DNA from: Pagrus major
Taxonomy: Eukaryota; Chordata; Actinopteri; Spariformes; Sparidae
Reading direction: 5' to 3'
Assembly: GCF_040436345.1 (NCBI RefSeq)
Contig: NC_133218.1
Span: 25,222,710 to 25,286,709 of the forward strand
DNA length: 64,000 nucleotides
Below the pieces are notes generated by a model that was not told the DNA's origin, searched no databases, and was given only the letters and a program-made list of their open reading frames with translations. Position numbers and translations under genes: made by a program. This document shows, one piece after another, positions 23,700 to 37,217 of this stretch (position 1 is its first letter; each line of letters begins with the position of its first letter).

Positions 23700-23898
23700 T
23701 GCGTCCTGCAGTCTGATTGGTCCAGACCAGTCAGGGCATTTCCGCTGCTTTCGGCCGGAGCTGGGCCAGCGACACAGTTTTCCCCCTGCTGTGTCAGGTA
23801 GAGTCGCTATATCTTAACTCTCTCGCCTTCAGGTAAAGGACCAAAGTTGCTATTTAGACGCGGTTCTGCCTTGAAACCCAGAGGCTGGGCGTGAGAGA
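23700..23898 (+). promoter_or_regulatory. znf280d: znf280d promoter and non-coding first exon
   Basis: A GC-richer stretch carries a CCAAT-type box (GATTGGTCC near 23714) and ends in a strong donor (GTGAGAGAG/GTAAGC) with no open reading frame. I infer a 5' UTR exon ending near 23898 that splices to the acceptor at 25817, just before the start codon. The transcription start is not determined. Confidence 0.5.
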
Positions 23899-25817
23899 GG
23901 TAAGCTGAAACGCAAACTCTGAGTGCAGTCTTTGTCCCAACATCCACCTCCCTAGATGTGTGAACATGCTAACGTAGCCTAGCTAATGTTATGGTGCGCT
24001 GATCGATCGCCGATAACTCTTGCAATATAACGATTTGGGGGAATTAGAGAAAATGCGTCAAAGTCTTCAAAATCAGACGTTGTGCTTGCTCCTCTAATCC
24101 CGTTGCAGACCTCAGCAGCTGAAGAGCTGGAGCATTGGGAATCATACACGTTAGCTGTTAGCTAGTTAGCATTAGCTGCCTTGCTGCTGGAGAGGACCCG
24201 GGAAGCTAATAACATAATACAGTTGCAGCGCTGGTAAATCACGCTAATACATTATTTGCTAATGGTAGCATATGGTAATTAATCTGATGACCGCTCAGAG
24301 CCTAGTTTATAATTAGGTTTTACTTTATTTTTTTAAAATGCATTTTGTATGTGACAGTGATGAGAAACATGTTAGCTCAAAACTAAACCAGCATCTTTAC
24401 AATCAGATACATTCTCCAATTTGTTCTTAATCGATAGAGAATGGACTGAGCCCAAGATTGTTTCCTGTCGCACGTAAGCAGACAATGACAAGTAAACATA
24501 TGTTTTTTTAAAAGTAAGCCAATTTATATTATTTTATAATTGAAGTTGTATCTTTATTTAGACAGTGGGCTGACTGTCGCCATCTTGGACGTCTGTTGAA
24601 AAGCTTTGTTCCAGCAATAATAGGCCCGAGTTATTCCTGATCAGTTGTTCCTGAACTGGCCATACTAACATAAATCCTGCTCTTTCATGCTTAGTGTCTT
24701 TAAAACCATTTGCATATATTCTTCTAATGGTTTAATGTGCTCTGTTTGGCTGTTTTAGTAGTCCCACTTGCAAAAATGATGCTTATTTTTTATTGTTGCA
24801 TTACTTTCAAAGCAGCTATAATTAATATTTTTTATTATAACAATGAATCAATTGACTATGGCTTGAAGGATGACGTTTACAGCACTGTATTGCATCTACC
24901 AAGACCCAAAGAGACAAACTTAGTGACTGTTGGCAAAGAAGAGTTAAAAAGAGGGTGAATACCAGATTTAAAATTGACAGGTGGACTGAAACACGACCAC
25001 TGATGAATGGAAATGTTGCTCCATGTCTGCTTAATGTGTAAATACGCAACTGGTTGTTTCGCTTGACAGCCTTTCAGCTCTTTGTTTCTTTTGTTGTACC
25101 ATTCACAAATTCCACTCTCAGTTGATCTGCACATATCACCGCAACCACGACCAGCCAGCCTCTGTTCAAGAATATGTTGATGGGTGGGCGAGAAATAAGA
25201 TAGAGGGCTTGTGAAATGTAGGTTTTGCAGTGCATATAAAAACATCCTCAGGTTTCACACTGTGATGTGATTTTCCCAGTAACCTGGATTTCTGTGTGCA
25301 TTTAAATGTAGGTATTGTGTCGATGGCTCCTATATTCAGTAAATCTGTCAGTTAGAGATGTACAGCACTAAAAGCCTTTTTTCACTGCAGAAATTATGCC
25401 TGACCTGTTGTAGTAGAGCACAACTGTTACTAAGAACATTAATTACCGTATGTGACAGTGAGTCAGCATACACAGGACCCTGAAACCAAAGTAGCTACAT
25501 TTAATTAAGACATTGTTAATGTCATCATTTACACCTGTGCTTGTCCTAATGTCACATCATGTCTGTAAAACTAAAAATGTTGAGGAAGATATTGTGTCTT
25601 TACAATTAGAAAACGTTGCAATTCTTCTTCATTCCTGTTTTGTTTGTTTTTTTCAAAAAAACCTCGGTTTTACCACCATTTTATTCAAAAGTTTATCAAA
25701 TAGATAACTTTTTCACCTAGCTGAACTTAAATGTTGCAGGTTGTAGTATAAGTATTTAAAAATTATACAGAAGAAGTGTTCGGGTTGGCTAAGTATTGTG
25801 TTTTTGTGTTGTTTCAG
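23899..25817 (+). other. znf280d: znf280d intron 1
   Basis: Probable first intron between the non-coding exon and the start-codon exon. GCTAGTTAGC-type motifs cluster near 24150-24180. No exon or repeat family was recognised. Confidence 0.45.
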
Positions 25818-25824
25818 GTCCACG

Positions 25825-28800
25825 ATGTCAGAACTGTTTATGGAATGTGTTGAGGAGGAGCTGGAGCCGTGGCAGAAACAAGTTCCTGAAGTTAACTTGA
25901 TAGATGATGATGACGATGAACCCATCTTTGTTGGAGTACTCTGTATGTCGTTGCACATTTTTAAATATATTAAAGTTAATGTTTTAAACAACTCATTTTG
26001 TTGATGTTAAAGCTCCACAAGCACAAATCCTTGCATAAGTATAATATAGCTGCTAACAGGTAAAGACAATATGTCCCGTGGAAGTGCTTATTTTGTCTTT
26101 TTTGAATGTTCATACAGCAAATGACCATAAGGATAGTAAGCCTGTCCCGCCGCCTCCTCAGAGGAAAAGTGCAGAGAAACAAGAAATAAAGCTTCCTGCG
26201 CCTCAGCCTGCCATTGGCTCCTCACCAATAATGCTGCCATTGAATATCGCTGGAAATGCAGTTAATACTGCAGCACCCAGTCTGACAACAGTAGCTCCAC
26301 AGCCTGTTATCGTCAATAATCAGGTATTGTTGATATCGAAATTATTTTAGTAAATAATGTGCAATAAAAGCAAATACCCATTAAGTGTGACTGTTCTTTT
26401 TTTTCCAGGGCTTTATCGTCACTTCTTCACAATTAGCCAACAACAGTGAGTTTATTGCCTCTCTTGGGTCCCAGTACCCTCCCGGGACTTCATTTACAAT
26501 CGTACCAGGTAAACCTGAGTATTATACACCTCTGAGGAGTTGATATTTTTTCCTCTCTCTCATGTTTAATAAAAATCATGCTCGAACTCTTTTGTAGTTT
26601 TAATCTTGAGTTTCATCTAAGCATTTGTTTGTTTGTTCTGTGTTTCAGCCGGTCAGCAGCCGATTTTTCAGCGTGTCGCTCAAGCCAATGTAATGCCTGG
26701 TGCTGTCCACAGGCCTCAAGTGCAACAAATCAGCAACAACATTGTGACGCTGACTAATGTCCAGAGCCCTGCTATGTACTCTGCGCACTCTAAGCAGATA
26801 CAACCCAACCGCTCCAACTCACAACCTCTTCAGACTATTTCTGTGCCTGTAAAGGCCGACACCAATAACAAAGGTAATGGCTTAGCCCTACTCTACCATA
26901 CTTTTAGGACAGACAGCTGGCAGTAACTAAAATGTAAATGTATTTTCTTTCTCCAGACCAATTCGTAGTCAAACGAGCATTGCCACCACAGCTAATAGAC
27001 AGCGTAGCTAAAAGAGTCAAGCTTGACTCAGGTAAGTTACTAATGATGGAGGAATTTTATTGATACTGTTCTGTTGATTCTGTAAACAAACCCAAAACCC
27101 AATCTTAGTTGGTCTTGTCAATTGTAACATCTAACTGGTTTTCTGTAGGGTCAACAAAATTAATAGTCCCAGTGGAAAATGGGATCTTAAAGAGAAAATG
27201 CCCAAAGTGTCACGAAGAATTCATTAACCAAGATACCCTGAGATGTCATATGACGGTGAGTAAAAACTTTGTGTAATATTGTCCATTGGAAAATGTTATT
27301 TACATGATATTATTAGAATCAACTCTTTTAATGTTATATTTTCTAGCAAGTGTTGTCTGTTAGATGGTATTGATAAACAACATCCCCTTGAAATTATTTT
27401 GTTATGTTTATGTACTTTAAGTTTCATAAATTTGTTGTGTTTTTTTTTTTTCAGTTAAAATGCTCTTGATTTGTTTGAATCTTTGCCTCAGTGAATAAGA
27501 CATCAATATGAAGTTGGCTTAATCATGTAAAACAATCTTTTTATTTCAGAACTGCTCTGGAAAATATGACAATAAACCCCCGCCAGCTGTGGACGTTGGT
27601 TCCAACAAACGCATCATGCTGGTCTCAGATTTCTACTACGGCCGGTTTGACGGTGATGGAAACAAGAAAGAGACGCAGAAGACCAACACCACTTTCAAGT
27701 GCCAGAGCTGTTTAAAAGTCCTCAAGAACAACATCAGGTATGATAATGGTAAAATACAAGGGTAGTAATCCATTTCTTTCCGTTTCCTTTTTTTTGCTAA
27801 ATATACCATGTCAGCGGGAAAGGAAAAACACAGTACGTTTTGAAGTTTTCTTGTTTTGTCGCTTGTCCTCCGACTGATGGCCAAACCTCCTTGAGGTGAA
27901 GCTACAATCCTTCTTGGCAACCCGGTACCAGTCTGCTGATACAAGGGCTTACAATAGAGCTGCCTCAATTGATCGGTTAGTAAATTGGCAGAAAAAAATA
28001 TGCAACTATTTTATTATTTATCAACTCAGTTTGGTGACCTCAACATGGAATCTCAGCATTTTGCGGATGGTGTCCTTCTGTTGGCTTCATCCAGAAGGTT
28101 TAAAGCATTCGGACTAAAATGGTGTTCAGACAAAAAACACGTACTACAACTGTGTTAAATCAATGCAGGAGGCTGCTTTTGTGGGGGTGGAGCCCTCTGC
28201 GTTGGCACCCCTGCTGTGGCACCAGACTCATTCAAATGAATGTGGAGGCTGTGTTTTTTCATACAGGGCTAAAATCTGTCAGAACATGGCTGCATCTCCA
28301 AGTCTGAAGCTGCTCTACGCTGTCGGAACACAGTGGGTAGTGATTAGGGAGTGAGTTGAGGCCTGAGGAAGACGTTCAAGGATCTCTGGGTCCAGGGTTT
28401 CCAAGTCTGAATATAAGCAACTACGGGCTTGATTTTCTGTAAAGTCACCTTCAAATATTAGTAGTCGTGGGTTGTGTTTTTTGGGCTTTTTTTTTTTTTA
28501 CAAGTTTAGTTGCGTCTTTGGGCTTGCTCCCACATCTCCTGTCTTTGCTGTATAATTAAAGAGAAAGGGCCTAGTTTGTCAAGTTGCAACTGTCTACGAC
28601 TCCATGTGGTGTAATTTTTACTTGACCAATTACAGACATGACACATTTGCACGGGATTAAGATCCCAGATGTCTTCCGCAATTATTATATTAAGGTCAGG
28701 AGATGTTCATATTGATAACTTTGGTAATTGAAATATGGCACCCCATGTGTAACCACTGTTGGAGACCGTTCTCTGTTTCCATTTGGATGAAGAAATTATT

Positions 28801-31800
28801 TTCCAACATTGAGTTGCAGTAATTAATATACCCTGAGAATGCAGAATTGGGACTTGAAGGACTTGCTGAAAAGATACCTGTCCAGTGCCAATAAAGAAAG
28901 AAAGGACTTCTTTTCCTGTCCTCAGTGCAGTTTTCTTCTCAGATGGATGACAGTATCAGACTGTTTTCCCTCATGGGCCTAAAGATGAAAAATGGCTGTT
29001 AGTTTAGGTGGCGCAAGAACTGCTTCTTTGATTAAATAACTTTGCTGCAGAACATTGCAAAAAAAGCTTCTGTAAGCTGCTTTTAATGGGGAAACACATT
29101 TGTCCCGCAACCACACTCTCACAGTTGAGGTCAGAGTTCATCCATATAAAAATTTCTATTAGGGGAGCTGAGGCAGCAGAACGTGCAGGCTGAAAAATGG
29201 GCCATGCCTCATCAGGGCAGCAGTGGCAGGTAGCTGTGGAGGTGCTGGTTGCAGCCACGGAGCACTACATCATTAGGCAAAACAGAAATCTGTGTGTAAT
29301 TGCTGATATTATAACGGCCATTATACATGCTTAGAAAGTGAGGCGCAAGGAGAGTCCTTCATTTATCTTAAAAACCTTTGGGACCTGGACTATAACCACT
29401 GCATGTACACAGGCCATGAATATGGATTTTTCCCCCCACTGCCCGACATTTTGTTTTAATGTTTTTATTTAGACTTTTAAAAATGGGAAGCAAAAAACTT
29501 TAATTTTTACTTCTAAATCTCAGAAGACAACGAAGAATAAATCACCCTCAAGTGTAAATTTGCATAAATCTGTTACATAAGGGAATATTTATCACTTTAC
29601 ATTCTTTCATTCATTTTTTGAACAGGTTGAGAGATTGTTTAAATATTCTTTCTCTTCTCCATTTCTCTGTCCGTCTCTTGCTCACTGAGGAGGACGAGGC
29701 ACACCAGTACAGCAGACTACACACTGTACAGTGCCAGGAACTGGTTATGATAATTAAAAGAGGAATAAGTGTGAAAATGTGAGATTTATTGCATAAAGTG
29801 TGACCTTGTGATGGCAATGAATAACTAGAGTCTCACAGGAAAATCAGGAGAGTTTGCAAGTATGCCCTACTCTTTTGATTTGCTAGTACTTGTTGCCTTC
29901 GTTCATTTAGTTGGTTAGGTTTAGGCATGATGATGTTGGTGATGATTGGTTTGGCTAAAAATGTCAGGTTAAGCCAGTTAGAGGCAGAGTAGGGCAGCTC
30001 ACAAGAGGGTTTTACTTCTTTGTTTATGGGTCCAGGCTGTGTGTCTGTTCAGGTTTAGCCACTGATACTCATCATTTGCACGTATGTTATTTACCCATAA
30101 TGGTTTCTTCTGCAAAATGGTGTTATTGATAGCCTCCATGCTAATCAGTTTCAGCCTCTGTTGCCTTACTAAAGGTACAAGCTGGCTGATCACTCTGTCT
30201 GCGTGTGTGTCTACTGTCTCCTGCAGGTTCATGAACCATATGAAGCACCACCTGGAGCTGGAAAAGCAGAACAGTGAGAGCTGGGAGAGCCACACAACAT
30301 GCCAGCATTGCTACCGCCAGTACATGACTCCATTCCAGCTTCAGTGCCATATCGAGAGCGCTCACAGCCCGATCGAATCCTCAAGTATGTCATACATTTT
30401 CTGTACAGCTCAATCTGATGTGACAGTTTGGTCAAACACTGATTTGTGATTTCTTTTTTCAGCCAACTGCAAGATTTGTGAGCTGGCGTTTGAGTCGGAG
30501 CAAGTTCTCCTGGAGCACATGAAGGACAACCACAAGCCCGGGGAAATGCCTTACGTGTGCCAGGTCTGTCACTTCATACCGAGCTGTGCTTTGGTTAAAT
30601 GTTCAAAGGAAAACTTTCACTGATGCTGAATTTCTGTTTTGCTGATCCCACAGGTCTGCAATTACAGGTCCTCTTTCTTCTCAGATGTGGAGACACATTT
30701 CCGAGTTACCCATGAAAACACAAAAGACCTGCTCTGTCCCTTCTGTCTCAAAGTTCTGAGAAGTAGTCACATGTACATGCAGCACTACATGAAACATCAG
30801 GTATGTTGACGATGTATTGTCCCAGAAATCATTGTCCTGTTCTTGTTAAGACTATTTTATGCCTCAGATATAATGATCATATAATAACCAAATAATACAA
30901 GTACATCCTTTCAAAGAGCAATAACCTAGATAACCAAAACAATAAATGAAATTAACCATGTTAATTAGAGCTGCAACAATTAATCAGTTAGTTGTATTTA
31001 ATTAATCACCAGCTGTTTTGATTATTGATTTGTTTGTTTGAATATTTAGGGTTTTTTCACTTCTCCATGACAGTAAACTGAATATCTTTGTGTTGTGGAT
31101 GAAACAAAACAATTGAGGACGTCATCTTGGGCTTTGGGGAACACTGATCGCCATTTATCACCTTTTTCTGACATTTTATAGACAGAACAACTAATCAACA
31201 GATTATTTGACAACTAAAATAATTGTTAGTTCCTGCCCTGCTGTTAATAAATATTGTAATTCATTCCTTAACAGGAAATATCCTGCCGATCCAGTTTTTA
31301 CTACTTTTTGTTGTCTCATGTCTGAGGTCACATCCAAATGTTGATATGTCGATAAGATATGTACAATAAGATAAGATATGCATGTTAAGTCAGCAGAGTG
31401 AAGCCTTTAAACTAGTCTATTTTAAGACAGTTTCCTGATTCTCTGTATTTTCAGGAGTTTAGGTTTCTCACTTTTGGTTTGTATCATTAGCTCCAACTCC
31501 AGGGTTGGATTGATGTGGTTGTCTGCCGAGCACCTTACTGTAATACATAAAAGGCTGACAGTAAAACCTGCCTCTCTTCTTCAGCTGCCCTAAAGGAACA
31601 ATAAACATTGTAGAGTTGCAACCAAACAAAATTAATTACTGTTCTATTAATAGCAATGAAAGTAGATTCTTTCATGCTTGTTTTATTCTTTCAGTGAATC
31701 CAAATGAAACATTTCAGCAATTAGCCTCTAGTCACACCACTTATTAATCAGGTTTTTTTGTTTCTACGCTGTGGTGTTTTTTCAGAAAAAGGGGATCCAT

Positions 31801-34800
31801 CGCTGTGGAAAATGCAGACTGAATTTCCTCACCTACAAGGAGAAAGTGGAGCACAGGACTCACGTCCACAAGACTTTCAGAAAACCTAAAGCCTTGGAGG
31901 GCCTTCCTCCAGGAACAAAGGTCTGACCCTGTCAAAACAACATCAGTGTGACATTTGTTTTAGACGGTTATGTGGTGGATGGTTCTCACTATTCTTAGAT
32001 TGATCCACATTAAATTCAGTGCCTATGCGTCATGTGATCTCTTCCCAGGTGACCATACGAGCCTCCATCACAGGAAAGACACCTGCACTGCCGAACTCCC
32101 CTGATCGATCTGGCTTTACTGTCAGTTCAGAAACACTAAGTTTCAATCAGCAAACCAAACCTCCAGGCAGTGTATCCAAGTCTAGATCGGACGTCTCTGC
32201 AGCGGGAAAAAACAAGATGACTCAGAGCCAGAAGCAGCAACTCCAAAGGAATAAGACTAAGCACAATCTGGCGCTCAGGAATCTCAGGTAGTTATCTGAG
32301 CTTTTTAATGCTGAAGTCAGAGAAACTAGAGAGATAACTTATTTATACACTTTTTACAAAACTCTTTGCTATTCCAGATAGTCATAATTTGTGCAGCAAT
32401 GAAAAATCCACCAAGGTTCAAAATTTAGTTATCTTTGAATGTTTTAGTAAATTTGGATTTTCTGACCAAACTGTCAGCAATCAAGGTGCATCGTGGGCAA
32501 TGTGTAGGCACTAACACGGGAGAAACTAAAACGATCCACTTTGAGTCCAACAGTGTTGCGGAAGTGCAGTGCTAAATATGTGTAGTACTCCTTTAGGAAG
32601 CAGTTAACAGCCAAAGTTGTTTTTTATGGGTTTAATGTCGGTTGAACTGATGTTATGACTTAAATGTTTAGGTTTTATAGATTTTATTGTATGAATTGCG
32701 GAGGTGGTAGGAGTACAGACATAGTTTACTCAAGTCGAAGTAGAGAGGCATTTCTACCAACCATTTTTGTGCAAAGCTAACTGAAGCTGAGCCTTTGTCA
32801 CTTCACGCCTTTTCTCTCCATTCAAGTCTCCCTCTGTCAGTTTCTGTCATGTTACATCTTTTAAATTGTTTTGTCTTGCTACATCTGCCATGCGTGATGT
32901 ACACTGACGAGTTGAAATCAGTCTTGTGATGTTGGAAAAGCGGCGTGCAGTGACTCAAAATAAGAATGATAGACCATTCCCGTCAAATGCATTAAAACTA
33001 AAGTAACACGCCTATTTTGAAAATGTTAGGAGTAGAAAGTACAAATATTTGTGTTAAAATATAGGGAGTAAAAGTAAAAAGATGTCAGAAAAATAAATGC
33101 TCAAGTAAAATACAGATACCTGGGGAAAAAAAGTATTTGAAGTTTGTTACTTCCAACCTCTAGTGATTTAGAATATTTGCATTGTGGAGATATTTCCTTT
33201 TAATAAATGGAAATGTTTCTTGAACTTGCATTTGCCTTGAAAAACTGGGCCCAACAATAATAAATATAGTCCTTGGCATGTCCAGCTTTGGGCCCCTTGA
33301 TTCATATAATAACGATATGGACCCACCCACTGGGTATTCATGACAGGATTGGAGCAAATTAATAGATGTTATTAAAGGCTAGCAATACACAACGTAGCTA
33401 ATTGAGATTTCAAGTAATTTTCCAGAAACTCTTCATTAGGCCGTCTAAAAATAAAATGGTATATAGCACATAGAGTGGGATTTCTTTCTTTAAAAACTAA
33501 CTAATGAGTGTGATATTTGGCTAATTGGGCTCAGTAATCAAAAACAATATGCTTGTTTAGTCACATAAAAAAGCGGTCTAAAAGCAGAGACATGAGATAA
33601 TGTAGAGGTTCAGCAGACGATTAACAAAAGGTAATTGTTTAGTTTGTGCATCTGTTATATTGAACAGTCAAAATTAATGACAACAAAAAATTTTAAGATG
33701 CTTTTGAGGGATCTGAAAATCTGACTGAACGTCTTTTTTAACATTTAAGAATCCATCTGATGAGCATATGATTGATTGTGTTTTGTGTTCTTTTTTGTCC
33801 ATTTTTTAGTATCGACGGAGGGCGTTACACCTGCATCGAATGCAACGCACAAGTTGACCAATTCTTCTCTCATTTCCCAATGGTTTCAAATTGCGGCGCG
33901 TGCAAATATTCGACAAGTTGCAAACTTTCCATCGGGAATCACATGATAAGGTGAGTAAAAATTTGAACTGAATTTGATGCACTTAAATCCCAGTGTAATT
34001 ATCTGACAAATCTGTCTTTGTCCTTTGTTAGATATCACAGTCGAATAGCCAAAAACAGAGTTCTGAAAATGGATAAGAAAAAAACATCTGCATTAAAGTA
34101 AGTACACTTCATAGAAGCTTATATTTTGCATATTAAACACAGTGATTTTTATGTTTTTCATTCTTTTTGTTATTCTTCCTCAGATTTACCCTGGTGTGTC
34201 TCACCTGTAACCTGCTGGTGGATGCATCAGGTGGTGACCTGATGAGCAAACATTTAACTGATCGACCAAACCACGTATGCAAAGTCATCCAGGAGAAAGG
34301 TATGTCCCTTTTTCTGCTAGTAGCACCTGAGTCATGGCCAGTACTTAGTGTTGTAAGTTTCATGAACAGGTTGTCTCTTGTTTTTAACCCAGCAGATATG
34401 AAAGCCAAAGATCGAGTGTGAGTAGAATTTAATACCCACATTACATCTTGTAATGCATCTATTTTTAATCTATTAAGAACAGAGGACCAGACTTTTATTG
34501 CTGCATTTTTGGTTACATGATGATGCCCTGTATCTTTATATTAACCAGTTAAAACAGTTAGTTAGTTCCTTATCTATGCAGATGTAGAACTTGTTTTTCA
34601 TTTTATAGCCAATCTAATCGTTATACTTTTTACCATATTTGAATAAAACTGTAAGATCAACGCTGTAGACCGTCACGATGATTAACAGCCAGACAGCAGC
34701 CTGCTACACAACACAAGAGGAAGACTTTAAACAAAAACCCACACTGGCTTTCATGCAAAAGTTTCCTTATCTTTATTTAATTTTTGTTAAGTATTGTAAA

Positions 34801-35261
34801 GGTTGCATGTAAATTTAGAGAAATGCTTTGACAATAATATCCTCTTCCTTTTGTGCAGGCATCTCATCTTGGGGCAGCCAGCAACAGTCTTGTATTTCTT
34901 GACGACAGCACCTGTTCAAAAACCAAAGGAAATGGAGTTGAAAGTAGTTGAAAGTGTCACATCTGAAAGTGTTCCTCTGGCCACTGTTAATCAACCAGTA
35001 TCACAGCCAATGTTACCAGCAGGTGATCAGGAAAAGGGTCCCACAGAAGCATGTGTCATTGCAGGTTCCTCTGAAGGACAATTAAAGCAGCAGTCAACGC
35101 CACCGCCTGCTGTATCGTCTTCCTGTACGTCAGATGTGGCTTCAGAGCTCTGTGACGAGTCAGTGGCCAACTCAGAGAGCCTCGAGGTGAGAGAACCGCT
35201 GCCTGTCTCAGAGAGCATCCCTGATGAAGAGACCAGGGAACAGCAAACTAAATCTGAGTGA
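25825..35261 (+). CDS. znf280d: Zinc finger protein 280D, complete (17 coding exons, about 848 aa)
   Basis: ZNF280 proteins are nuclear C2H2 zinc-finger proteins (suppressor of hairy wing homologues). Coding exons: 25825-25942, 26118-26323, 26409-26508, 26649-26873, 26957-27031, 27149-27255, 27550-27737, 30227-30384, 30463-30563, 30654-30800, 31786-31920, 32049-32287, 33810-33950, 34032-34097, 34184-34299, 34396-34417 and 34859-35261; all phases agree. The N-terminus has [11 protein letters not shown], then the [11 protein letters not shown] acidic block. Fingers span about residues 255-510: CPKC, CQSC...[40 protein letters not shown] and CGKCRLNF. Then come [15 protein letters not shown], two further Cys-rich units ([19 protein letters not shown]) and an acidic, Ser-rich tail. 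ZNF280C is similar; the tcf12-mns1-tex9-rfx7 context favours ZNF280D. Confidence 0.9.
27738..30226 (+). other. znf280d: znf280d large intron between finger-coding exons
   Basis: This 2.5-kb intron interrupts the NNIRFMNH finger. Short open frames at 28119-28354 have no recognised protein or splice support. A degraded AGAGCTGCCTCAATTGATC repeat-like piece lies near 27957. Confidence 0.6.
30967..31243 (+). mobile_element. Dispersed teleost repeat (probable non-autonomous hAT-like)
   Basis: It begins AGAGCTGCAACAATTAATCA, contains GACAGTAAACTGAATATCTT and GACGTCATCTTGGGCTTTGG, and ends AATTGTTAGTTCCTGCCCTG. This matches, from memory, a very common fish repeat flanked by AGGGCTGCAAC-type inverted ends. 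It lies in a znf280d intron. Confidence 0.6.
33005..33165. repeat. Fragment of the fish repeat also present in rfx7 intron 1
   Basis: GTAGAAAGTACAAATATTTG, AGTAAAAGTAAAAAG and TTACTTCCAACCTCTAG are characteristic pieces of the same family as 49629-50596. Confidence 0.4.
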
Positions 35262-37217
35262 CACGTGACAACACTGTACAGTTACGAATTTCAAAATAAT
35301 TGTATCATCAGCCATGCTTTGGCATTGTTTCATTTAGAAATACTGAACAGATGATAACGTTGCTTCGGCTGCTGGTGTTTCCTGTTAATCGTGTTTAGAG
35401 AGACGCTCTTCCATACCTGCCAACGTTAAAAAGAGGAAGATTTTCTGGGGTTTTGGCAAATGACCTTCCCTCAGCGCCCCCGCCCCCGTATAACCCTTCA
35501 CCCCAGATTTATAGAATAAACAAAAGGATGTGAAAGCAAAATGATTTTTAACTAGCTCAGAGTAAAATAAATCAAAAAATGCATGCAAAATGTACAAAAA
35601 GTGATCACAAGTAAATCCGTCCACTCCACCAAGTTGACTGATTCTGACAAGTTGAAAAATTCAATCTGATTTCAGGCAACGCCTTGCACCAAGTGGAGTG
35701 AAATTTGGAAGCGTATATGTCTTTTTTTTTTGGACCCATTTCATCCATTTACAGCAGCAGGTTTGAGAAAGTGCAGTAATGAGTGGTGCTCATCAGGCAC
35801 CTGTATCACATACATCGTACAGAGAAACTGAGAAACACCTGTTTGACTTGTTAACACAGTGAGAATAATGGGAGAAATTACCAATCATGGGAGAAAGTTA
35901 CTAAGTGTAAAGATTATTTATATTTAAATAAAAACACCTCCACTACAACCTTCTTATAATGTGCATAGTTGTACATTTGAGCTTCGGAAATCATTATTCC
36001 GCTCATGGTAAGATTTCAGATTTCTCTGTGTCTTGCTGATTAGACTTTTATGATTGTAGCTTGTTCTGAATTTCTAAAATATTTCAAAATCTAGTTGATG
36101 TTAACTCATGAAAAACAGCATCTGCCATAAAGATGACAGTATACAGACGTATACATGCTTCTCCTGGTCCATATAGTATCCACATATACTAAAATAATGT
36201 AATTTTACCTTTTAATTAAATTTTGTTTAGCATTTTGAGTCCCATTTACATCAGAGACTATTTTACACAGATATGTTGGTTTGAGGTGTGATGTTTTTTG
36301 TTTTGTTTTTTTTTTGTCTTGGTTTTAAATCACCAACGTCATGTTTTGTCTTCCTTTTAACCTGTGATTTGCTCCCTTTGTATTGAATGTGAGGTTGACA
36401 TACCAGAAACAAAACATACTTTTACTTTGCAGTTAGCAAAACATTCCTGGTTTGTGGCAAAAAAAAAAAAGTAATGTGTCACTGGTATGTTGTCACCAGC
36501 TGGTTTTGATGATCCCAGAGTATCATTTATCCCAAGAGAGGGAAAGATACTGTTCACCATTCAGAAATATATTATAAAATGTATAGAAAACACAAGCGCT
36601 AAAATTTTATTCCCTGAGGAAAAGTGTCTGCTTTTTGAAATGTGTGGCTTGGATAATATAAAGCATTGGTAGGGAGCATTAGGTGGAAAGTGACCACAAT
36701 TAATATGTATACTACTGTACTTATTTTATTATTATTGTATATTTTATTATCCTTCTTTTAACAGTTCGAAGTGTCAGCTTGGTAAGTCTGTTACCATTGA
36801 CAAAAGGTACAAGACCTTGATGAAAACTGTCAACCAATTTTTATGTCTCAGCTGCTGGTTGATTAAGTTGCTTTTTATTTTTTCATTTAGGGTTTTAAAA
36901 AAAGGCTGATTATCTGTTCCTCGGGGGATATTTTTATACAATACAATTTGTTTACTTTGATGATGTAATATTTCAAAACTCATTGTTCTTTTCACAGGTT
37001 TTTTAAAAGGGATTTCGCTCGTATGTACAGTCTCTGTAGAGCAAGTCTGTAAATGCTTCTACGTCTATGATGCCACTTGTAAATGTAACCTCCTGAGTCT
37101 GTTTTTGAATACATTCCTCTAAAAATGTAAGGACACATGTTCCTCAGAACTATACACTACTGGGTTTGGATCGGTGTTTTCCTGTTGTTTGCTATGTAAA
37201 TAAATCTTTACTACAAG
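35262..37217 (+). other. znf280d: znf280d 3' UTR, possibly with alternative terminal exons
   Basis: AATAAA signals occur near 35515 and at 37199-37204. Within the stretch are a 17-base exon-like piece (36765-36781, acceptor TTAACAG, donor GTAAGT) and an acceptor at 36997 followed by an open frame ending CRASL and a stop. If exon 17 used the GTGAGA donor at 35188, these would add an alternative C-terminus in frame. Confidence 0.5.
37199..37204 (+). terminator. znf280d: Polyadenylation signal, znf280d distal
   Basis: AATAAA is followed within about 25 bases by a GT-rich stretch (TTTTGTGTCTGTGGGTGTTTG), the usual downstream element. Confidence 0.65.

Noticed and set aside
28119-28354. Overlapping open frames inside a znf280d intron
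   Set aside because: No recognised domain and no paired splice sites; probably repeat-derived.
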